From: Allobosea lupini
Lineage (GTDB): Bacteria; Pseudomonadota; Alphaproteobacteria; Rhizobiales; Beijerinckiaceae
Direction: 5' to 3'
DNA: 64,000 nucleotides
NCBI RefSeq assembly: GCF_900109525.1
Contig: NZ_FOAN01000001.1
Span: 682,001-746,000 of the forward strand
Both the position numbers and the translations under genes were made by a program. This document shows positions 58,683 to 64,000 of the stretch, piece by piece. The notes beneath the pieces were generated by a model. That model worked only from the letters and a program-made list of their open reading frames with translations. It made no database searches and was not told the origin of the DNA. The stretch's first letter is position 1, and every line of letters starts with the position of its first letter.

Positions 58683-60020
58683 TCAGATGGGCGCGAACAG
58701 GTCGCGGCTAAGGCGCCAGGCCGTAGAACCTTCAGCCAGGGTCATGCAGCCATGGCCGAGCTGAGCCCTGCGCTCATTGCCGAGCAGGGCTGCATACAGG
58801 TCGAACTTTGCCCACAGATCGGCATCTGTCAAAGGACGCCGCCGGTCACCGCGGGCAGACGAGACGTCCGACTCGGCGACATGGCCTGATTTCAGGACGA
58901 TGCGCAGGCGCGCCAGCCTCTCCGCGGGAAAACGGCGGGAGAGCTCGGCCGCTTCGACCAGCCGTATCCGTTGCAGCATCTCCTTGGTCGCGGGATCGGC
59001 GAGGCCGGCGCCGCCGATCTCCTCAGCGCCGAGTCTCCCGCGAACGATGAAGGCCGCCAGCGGAAAGCCGATCGCGTACTGCGCCATCTCTGTCGATGCC
59101 GGCAGTTGCGCGCCGAGCCGCACGGCTTGGTGGAACGTTTCCACCTCGATCAGATCAATGTCCGAAGCCTCGAATAGATGCCGGCCAAGAAGGCTGCTGG
59201 CCGCCTCGATCGCAGGCTGCGCCCAGCGGCAGACCGGCCAGGGCTTGAAATACTGATCGAGGATCAGCCAGCGTTCGCCGAGATCGGCCCAGATCGCCGC
59301 CTGTTCGGGCGCCTCCAGCGTGACCGCCGGTGCGCCGGTGAAGCCGTCCTTCGCCAGATAGGCGGCGCTGACGCCAGCTAGTGCACCCCAGCCCGATCCG
59401 TCCTTGACCATGGTCGGGTGGTCGATGCAGCGCATCATCTGGCTGCGTGGTCCGTGATATTCGGCGATGCCGAGCGCGTGGCGCGTGCGCTCGCCGTCGA
59501 GGCCGAGCAGGCGGGCGGCGACGGCGGCGCAGCCGAGCGAATTCCAGGCGCCGGAGGTGTGATAGTCGCAGGCGCTGGCGTGCAGCGCGATGCCGGCCCG
59601 CGTCGCGATCTCGTAGCCGAGGACGAGGCCGGTCAGCAGCGCCTCGCCATCGAGAGCGCCGTCCTCGAGCAGGCCTTCGGCATCGGCGACAGCAAGCAGC
59701 GCCGGCATGATCGCGACGCCGGCATGGCCCTTGGTCAAAGCGTGACCGTCATGGGCGTCGAAGGAATCGATCGTCGTCGCCCCGGCGAAGGCCGCGCCGG
59801 CTGCGCTCACACGGCGCCCGTCGAAGAGCAGGCGCGCGCTCTTTCGCCCGGCGCCGAGATGATCGACCGCGAAATCATGCGCGATGCGCGAGAGCGCGGT
59901 CTGCCGACCACTGATGGCGACGCCGACGAGATCGAGCAGGCAGCGACGGGCCTGGTGGACGACCTCGGGCGGCAACTGCGCGAAACTCAAACCGTGGATG
60001 AAGTCGATCGGGCCGGTCAT
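58683..60020 (-). CDS. MmgE/PrpD family protein
   Basis: A 445-residue MmgE/PrpD-family protein, a fold that includes 2-methylcitrate dehydratase and iminodisuccinate epimerase. Matching stretches are DFIHGLSFAQLPPEVVHQARRCLLDLVGVAISG, DSFDAHDGHALTKGHAGVAIMPALLAVADAEG, SGAWNSLGCAAVAARLLGLDGERTRHALGIAEYHGPRSQMMRCIDHPTMVKDGSGWGALAG and FKPWPVCRWAQPAIEAASSLL. Its start overlaps the nitrilase-like gene by ATGA. Its partner genes point to degradation of an imported amine or nitrile-type acid, not to propionate. Confidence 0.9.
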   Translation of the reverse strand: MTGPIDFIHGLSFAQLPPEVVHQARRCLLDLVGVAISGRQTALSRIAHDFAVDHLGAGRKSARLLFDGRRVSAAGAAFAGATTIDSFDAHDGHALTKGHAGVAIMPALLAVADAEGLLEDGALDGEALLTGLVLGYEIATRAGIALHASACDYHTSGAWNSLGCAAVAARLLGLDGERTRHALGIAEYHGPRSQMMRCIDHPTMVKDGSGWGALAGVSAAYLAKDGFTGAPAVTLEAPEQAAIWADLGERWLILDQYFKPWPVCRWAQPAIEAASSLLGRHLFEASDIDLIEVETFHQAVRLGAQLPASTEMAQYAIGFPLAAFIVRGRLGAEEIGGAGLADPATKEMLQRIRLVEAAELSRRFPAERLARLRIVLKSGHVAESDVSSARGDRRRPLTDADLWAKFDLYAALLGNERRAQLGHGCMTLAEGSTAWRLSRDLFAPI

Positions 60021-60874
60021 GGGCTAAAGCGCTCGCTGTTCGAGATCAGATTGCGCAGCAAGCCGCCGACCAGCGCCGGATCGCTGTCGCGGGCGGTCGG
60101 CAGGCGCCGCCTTGCCGCTTCGCCATCGGCTTGCGACAGCTCCGCCATGATGAGTTCCGGCGCTTCTCCCGCACGCGCCAGCTCGCGACCGGAGGCATCG
60201 AGGATGCGCGATCCGCCCCAGAACGCCGCGCCACCGCGCCTGCCGCAGTGATTGGCGAAGAGGGTCGGCAGGCCGTAGATCATCGCGGTGTGGGCGAGGT
60301 TGATCTCCCAGCCGCGCGGATTGTCGAAGCCGTTGCCGACAGCGCCGAGCGCCGACGCTGCCGGCAGGAGCAGCAGGCTGGCGCAGCCGAGCGCGGCGAT
60401 CCAGGGCAGTGCCGGGTTCCAGGCATCGGCGCAGACCAGCGTGGCGGCGTGCCAACCCGCAGCGAGTTCGACCGAAGCAAGACCGCTGCCGCGGGCATAG
60501 ACACGATCCTCGCGCAGGGCGCCGTAACCCGGCAGATTGAGCTTGCGATGGATCGCGAGCAGCCTGCCGTCGCGGAACAGGCCCTGGCTGTTGAAGAAGC
60601 GGCCCTCTTCGCCGCGCTCGATGAAGCCGGCCGAGACCGTGATGCCGTCAGCCGCCTCGGCGAGGCGCGCAAGCGGATCGGCGTCCGGCCTCAGTGCCAG
60701 CGCCCCGCAGTCCGGCGCGACGAGATAATCGGTCAGCGACAGCTCGGGAAAGAGCAGCAGCTCTGCGCCCTGCCCGCGCGCCCGGGCGATGGCGTCGAGG
60801 TGCATGGCAAGGTTTGCAGAAAGCTCGGCCGGCTCGCACCGGATCTGGGCGATCGCGACCTTCAGCGACGACAT
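60017..60874 (-). CDS. carbon-nitrogen hydrolase (nitrilase superfamily)
   Basis: A 285-residue nitrilase-superfamily hydrolase, which acts on amides, N-carbamoyl compounds or nitriles. The catalytic triad is Glu44 (LFPELSL), Lys111 (HRKLNLP) and Cys148 (VCADAWNP). The ATG at 60874 gives the family start SSLKVAIAQIRC. It is downstream of the binding protein of the betaine-type importer, 55 bp away, and overlaps the MmgE/PrpD start by four bases. It probably releases ammonia or an amine from the imported substrate. Confidence 0.92.
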   Translation of the reverse strand: MSSLKVAIAQIRCEPAELSANLAMHLDAIARARGQGAELLLFPELSLTDYLVAPDCGALALRPDADPLARLAEAADGITVSAGFIERGEEGRFFNSQGLFRDGRLLAIHRKLNLPGYGALREDRVYARGSGLASVELAAGWHAATLVCADAWNPALPWIAALGCASLLLLPAASALGAVGNGFDNPRGWEINLAHTAMIYGLPTLFANHCGRRGGAAFWGGSRILDASGRELARAGEAPELIMAELSQADGEAARRRLPTARDSDPALVGGLLRNLISNSERFSP

Positions 60875-60929
60875 GGGGCTCTCGCAGGACAGCCGGAGAC
60901 GCGGTGCGCCTCCGGCTCGGGCGGAACGA

Positions 60930-61820
60930 TCAGACCAGCGACTGCGCCTTGAGGAAGCCGGCAGCGACCTCCTCGATGCTCTTCTTGTCGACATCGACGG
61001 ACGCGTTGAGCCTGGCCATCGTCGCGTCGTCGAGCTTGGCGGAGAGCCCGTTCAGCAGCTCGGCCAGCTTCGGGTTCTTGTCGAGCGTCTCCTTGCGGAC
61101 GACCGGGGTCATCGCATAGGTCGGGAAATAGCCCTTGGTGTCGGCCAGGATGACGAAATCGAAGGCGGGAACGCGCCCGTCCGTGGCGAAGACGAGGCCG
61201 ACATCGACCTGGCTGTCGCGCAGCGCCTGGTAGACGAGGCCGGTATCCATCCGCACTACGTTCTCGCGGCCGAAATCGAAGCCATAGGCCTTCTGCAGCG
61301 GGGCGAGCCCGTCGGGGCGGGCGTAGAACTCGGCATTGCAGCCGAACTTCAAGGACTGGCCACCGGTCACCTTGGCGGCGAGATCGTCGAGCGTCTTCAC
61401 GCCCTTGGCCTCGGCGTCCTTCTTGCGCATGGCGAGCGCATAGGTGTTGTTGGCCTTGGACGGGTTCAGCCAGACGAGCCCTTTGGCTGCGTCGAGCTCC
61501 TTGACCTTCGCATAGGTCGCGGCCGCATCCATCTTGTCGGCGACCTTGTTGAAGGTGATCAGCGAGGTGCCAGTGTACTCCCAGTAGAGGTCGATCTGCC
61601 CGGCTTCCTGAGCCTGGCGCAGCGGCGCGGTGCCGAGGCCCGCGCGCTTGTCGACGGTGAAGCCCTTGGCCTTGAGCAGCTGCGTCGTCATCTCCGACAT
61701 GATCTGCTGCTCGGTGAAGTTCTTGCCGCCGACGACGATGGTCTGCGCCTGCGCGGCGAGCGGCAGGGCGGCGAAGGCCAAAGCGGCGGAAGCGAGCCCC
61801 AGGAAACTGCGCTTGTGCAT
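60930..61820 (-). CDS. quaternary-amine-type ABC binding protein (OsmF/OpuAC-like)
   Basis: A 296-residue periplasmic binding protein of the glycine-betaine/carnitine/choline class. The signal peptide ends near residue 25 (LPLAAQAQ). TIVVGGKNFTEQQIMSEMTTQLLKAKGF is the family start, and GQIDLYWEYTGTSLITFN and FGRENVVRMDTGLVYQALRDSQVDVGLVFATDGRVPAFDF fit the OsmF/ProX-like group. Only some of the usual aromatic cage residues can be judged (WEYTGT; YFPTYAM). It works with permeases at 61856 and 63689 and the ATPase at 62586. Confidence 0.92.
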   Translation of the reverse strand: MHKRSFLGLASAALAFAALPLAAQAQTIVVGGKNFTEQQIMSEMTTQLLKAKGFTVDKRAGLGTAPLRQAQEAGQIDLYWEYTGTSLITFNKVADKMDAAATYAKVKELDAAKGLVWLNPSKANNTYALAMRKKDAEAKGVKTLDDLAAKVTGGQSLKFGCNAEFYARPDGLAPLQKAYGFDFGRENVVRMDTGLVYQALRDSQVDVGLVFATDGRVPAFDFVILADTKGYFPTYAMTPVVRKETLDKNPKLAELLNGLSAKLDDATMARLNASVDVDKKSIEEVAAGFLKAQSLV

Positions 61821-61855
61821 GGTCGTACTCCCCTTTTCTGGTTGTGTGCCGCTGC

Positions 61856-62584
61856 TCAGCGCAACGGGTTGACGCCTTTCGGAACCAGCCAGAACTGGAT
61901 CTGGCCGATCAGGAAATCGACGAGCACGGCGAGCAGCGCCGTCGGGATCGCGCCCGCCAGCAGCATGCTCGGCTCCATCAGGTCGATGCCGGTGAAGATG
62001 AGTTCGCCAAGGCCGCCGCCGCCGATCAGGAAGGCCAGCGGCACGGTGCCGATATTGATGGCGAAGGCGGTGCGCACGCCGGCGAGGATGACGAAGACGG
62101 CGTTGGGCAGCTCCACCCGCCGCAGGATCTGGCCGGGCGTCATGCCCATGCCGCGCGCCGCCTCGATCAGATGCTGCGGCACCGAGCGCAGGCCGGCGAT
62201 GGTGTTGAGCACGATCGGCAGCAGCGTCAGCACGAACAGCGCGAAGACCGCGGGCGGCGAGCCGATGCCGAGGAAGGACATCGAGATCGCAAGCAAAGCG
62301 AGGGTTGGGATCGTCGTGCCGAGATTGACGATCTGCGTCACCGCATCGGCGAAGATCTCGAAGCGCGGGCGCGTCAGCAGGATGCCGAGCGGGATGCCGA
62401 CGATTAGTGCGATGGCGCCCGACATCGCCGCGAGAGCGAGATGCTGGCGGATGAGATAGGTCACGTCGCCCGAGTGGCTCAGGATGGCGGGGATGGTGCC
62501 GCGCGCCTGCAGCCAGGCGCCGAGCGCGAAGGCACCGAAGACGACGAGCCAGCGAAGCGTTCCTGCCAGGCCCGCGCGCGCCAT
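61856..62584 (-). CDS. ABC permease, OpuCB/OsmW-like
   Basis: A 242-residue permease of the betaine/choline-type system. The EAA-type loop LIEAARGMGMTPGQILRRVELPNAVFVILAGVRTAFAINIGTVPLAFLIGGGGLGELIFTGI is near residues 145-200. The stretch FALFVLTLLPIVLNTIAGLRSVPQH is also typical. The ATG at 62584 is one base from the ATPase stop. It is one of two permeases in the operon. Confidence 0.93.
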   Translation of the reverse strand: MARAGLAGTLRWLVVFGAFALGAWLQARGTIPAILSHSGDVTYLIRQHLALAAMSGAIALIVGIPLGILLTRPRFEIFADAVTQIVNLGTTIPTLALLAISMSFLGIGSPPAVFALFVLTLLPIVLNTIAGLRSVPQHLIEAARGMGMTPGQILRRVELPNAVFVILAGVRTAFAINIGTVPLAFLIGGGGLGELIFTGIDLMEPSMLLAGAIPTALLAVLVDFLIGQIQFWLVPKGVNPLR

Positions 62585-62585
62585 C

Positions 62586-63692
62586 TCAGCTTTCCCGGTA
62601 GGTCGCGCCGAGCACCTGGGTGATGCTCTTCTGGGTGATGTAGCCCTTGTAGAAGCCGTCATCGTCGACGCAGGCGAGCCAGGTCACGCCATGGGTGAAC
62701 ATCTGAGAGACGGCGGTGCGCAGGTCGTCTCGGAGATTGACGACGCCGGGCAGCGGCTCCTGATGCTCGCCGACCGTGCCCTTGCGCTCGCGCGCCTCTT
62801 CCAGCCGCACCACGCCGCGGGCCCGGCCGCGCGGCCCGACCATCACGATCGAGACATGGCCATGCTCTTCCATCAGCCTGGCGGCCGTATCGAGCGTGTC
62901 CTCGGCGTGGACGCGCGGTGGCTGCGCCATCATGGCGTCGGTGACCTTGATCAGCCGCAGCCGCTTCAGGGTCCGGTCGGAGCCGACGAATTCGGAGACG
63001 AAAGCATCGATCGGATGGGCGAGGATGTTGTCGGGCGTGTCGTACTGGATCAGCTTGCCGTCGCGGAAGATCGCGATGCGGCTCGCCATCTTCACGGCTT
63101 CGTCGATGTCGTGGCTGACGAAGACGATGGTCTTTTTCAGCTCCGCCTGGAGCTTCATGAACTCGTCCTGGATCACCTCGCGGTTGATCGGGTCGATCGC
63201 CCCGAAAGGCTCGTCCATCAGCAGTACCGGCGGGTCGGCGGCGAGCGCGCGCACCACGCCGACGCGCTGCTGCTGGCCGCCGGAGAGCTGCTTGGGGTAG
63301 CGCTTGAGGAAGACCGAGGGGTCGAGATTGACCATGTCAAGCAATTCGGCGGCGCGCTTGCGCGACTTCGACGCCGGCCATCCGAGGAGGTCCGGCACGA
63401 CGCAGATGTTCTCCTCGATCGTCATGTTGGGGAACAGGCCGATCTGCTGGATGACGTAGCCGATCGAGCGCCGCAGCGTGACTTCGTCGACCCCGGCCGT
63501 ATCCTTGCCGTCGACATAGATCCTGCCCGCGGTCGGCGGGATCAGCCGGTTGATCATCTTCATCGTCGTGGTCTTGCCGCATCCGGATGGGCCGAGCAGG
63601 ACGCAGACGGCGCCGACCGGCACCTCCATGTCGATGCGATCGACGGCGATCATCGTGCCGAAATGCTTGGAGACCTGCTCGAGACGGATCAT
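62586..63692 (-). CDS. ABC ATPase with CBS domains, OpuCA/ProV-type
   Basis: A 368-residue ATPase of the quaternary-amine family. Walker A is GPSGCGKTTTM (about residues 33-43), the Q-loop YVIQQIGLFPNMTIEENICVV, the signature LSGGQQQRVGVVRALA, Walker B LLMDEPFGAIDP and the H-loop VSHDIDEA. Residues 240-368 are a pair of CBS modules (DAMMAQPPRVHAEDTLDTAARLMEEHGHVSIVMVG; QEPLPGVVNLRDDLRTAVSQMFTHGVTWLACVDDDGFYKGYITQKSI), a regulatory region in OpuA-type osmolyte importers. The ATG overlaps the upstream permease stop. Confidence 0.94.
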   Translation of the reverse strand: MIRLEQVSKHFGTMIAVDRIDMEVPVGAVCVLLGPSGCGKTTTMKMINRLIPPTAGRIYVDGKDTAGVDEVTLRRSIGYVIQQIGLFPNMTIEENICVVPDLLGWPASKSRKRAAELLDMVNLDPSVFLKRYPKQLSGGQQQRVGVVRALAADPPVLLMDEPFGAIDPINREVIQDEFMKLQAELKKTIVFVSHDIDEAVKMASRIAIFRDGKLIQYDTPDNILAHPIDAFVSEFVGSDRTLKRLRLIKVTDAMMAQPPRVHAEDTLDTAARLMEEHGHVSIVMVGPRGRARGVVRLEEARERKGTVGEHQEPLPGVVNLRDDLRTAVSQMFTHGVTWLACVDDDGFYKGYITQKSITQVLGATYRES

Positions 63693-64000
63693 TTCAGCTT
63701 CAATCCCGGCGAGGTCAGCAGGCGCTGCGCGAAGAGCAGGCCGTAATCGGCGAGGATCGCGAGCAGGCTGACGGCGATGGCGCCGGTCAGGAGCTGGCGG
63801 ATATCGGTCTGCGAGATGCCGCGCGAGATGAAGGTGCCGAGGCCGCCGGCGCCGATGTAAGTCGCGATCGCGGCGATCGCGATGTTCAGCACCACCGCGC
63901 TGCGCACCCCGTTCAGGATCACCGGCAGCGCCAAGGGCAGCTCGACCCGGCGCAGCCGCTCCAGCGTGGTCATGCCCATGCCCCGCGCCGCCTCGCGCAG
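63689..64000 (-). CDS. ABC permease, OpuC/Osm-like (5' end off window)
   Basis: A partial permease: the last 103 codons, open to the window edge. LREAARGMGMTTLERLRRVELPLALPVILNGVRSAVVLNIAIAAIATYIGAGGLGTFISRGI is the EAA-loop and following helix region of a betaine-type permease. Its stop codon overlaps the ATPase start, so this is the first or an upstream gene of the operon. The full length cannot be given. Confidence 0.9.
   Translation of the reverse strand: MREAARGMGMTTLERLRRVELPLALPVILNGVRSAVVLNIAIAAIATYIGAGGLGTFISRGISQTDIRQLLTGAIAVSLLAILADYGLLFAQRLLTSPGLKLK

Overview
The window looks like a chromosomal segment of a free-living, GC-rich alphaproteobacterium of the Hyphomicrobiales (Rhizobiales). 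The gene content resembles Bosea-type relatives, although no rRNA or marker gene fixes the genus. The pointers are very high GC with dense, overlapping ATGA/GTGA operons, many ABC and TRAP uptake systems with small catabolic operons, a PhnCDE-type transporter beside a DUF47-Pit pair as in rhizobia, and a small RNA resembling the alphaproteobacterial alpha-r8 family. I see no rRNA, tRNA, CRISPR array, prophage or intact insertion sequence. Mobile-looking DNA is limited to short intergenic palindromic repeats.

Layout. 1-2.5 kb: two GNAT acetyltransferases downstream of gatB. 2.8-8.6 kb: an RND efflux pair, a glycine-rich-domain membrane protein and an orphan VgrG-tail-like beta-helix protein. 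8.7-16.6 kb: housekeeping and stress genes (photolyase, AAC(3)-type acetyltransferase, SDR, alanyl-tRNA editing protein, mercaptopyruvate sulfurtransferase, glutaminase, the proteasome-like Anbu protease, an ankyrin protein) and a strong sRNA candidate. 16.6-19.9 kb: molybdate uptake, modABC, with a ModE box, a ModE protein that is only the DNA-binding domain, and a stand-alone Mop gene broken by a frameshift. 20-31.7 kb: a PPOX flavoprotein, then a catabolic island. It has a CoA-transferase/crotonase/dehydrogenase operon and a second operon of cyclase, COG4091 dehydrogenase, amidohydrolase and TRAP transporter. A GntR/FCD regulator sits between them and related palindromes precede each transcription unit.

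32-41 kb: a flavin monooxygenase, free-methionine-sulfoxide reductase, then a DeoR-controlled sugar module (PfkB kinase resembling YihV, an unusually long class II aldolase, and a binding protein with two permeases but no ATPase). The regions upstream of the kinase and of the aldolase share a long composite operator-like motif. 41-46.6 kb: amino-acid functions (Lrp, diaminopropionate ammonia-lyase, GST, PaiB, MocR, class II aldolase/adducin). 46.6-51 kb: a three-gene ABC importer. 51-57.3 kb: phosphorus acquisition, with DUF47-Pit, a HAD-IIA phosphatase, and PhnD-PhnC-PhnE (both permease domains fused); candidate PHO boxes precede both arms. 57.3-64 kb: an SsuD-like monooxygenase, then a minus-strand operon joining a betaine-type ABC importer to a nitrilase-family hydrolase and an MmgE/PrpD protein. 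The last gene runs off the window.

How it fits together: most of the window is nutrient scavenging, where each importer sits beside the enzymes and regulator for its substrate. The substrates of the GntR island, the DeoR module and the betaine-type operon cannot be fixed from sequence alone and are the best candidates for undescribed biology. All family assignments come from reading the translated sequence and motif memory, without database searches.
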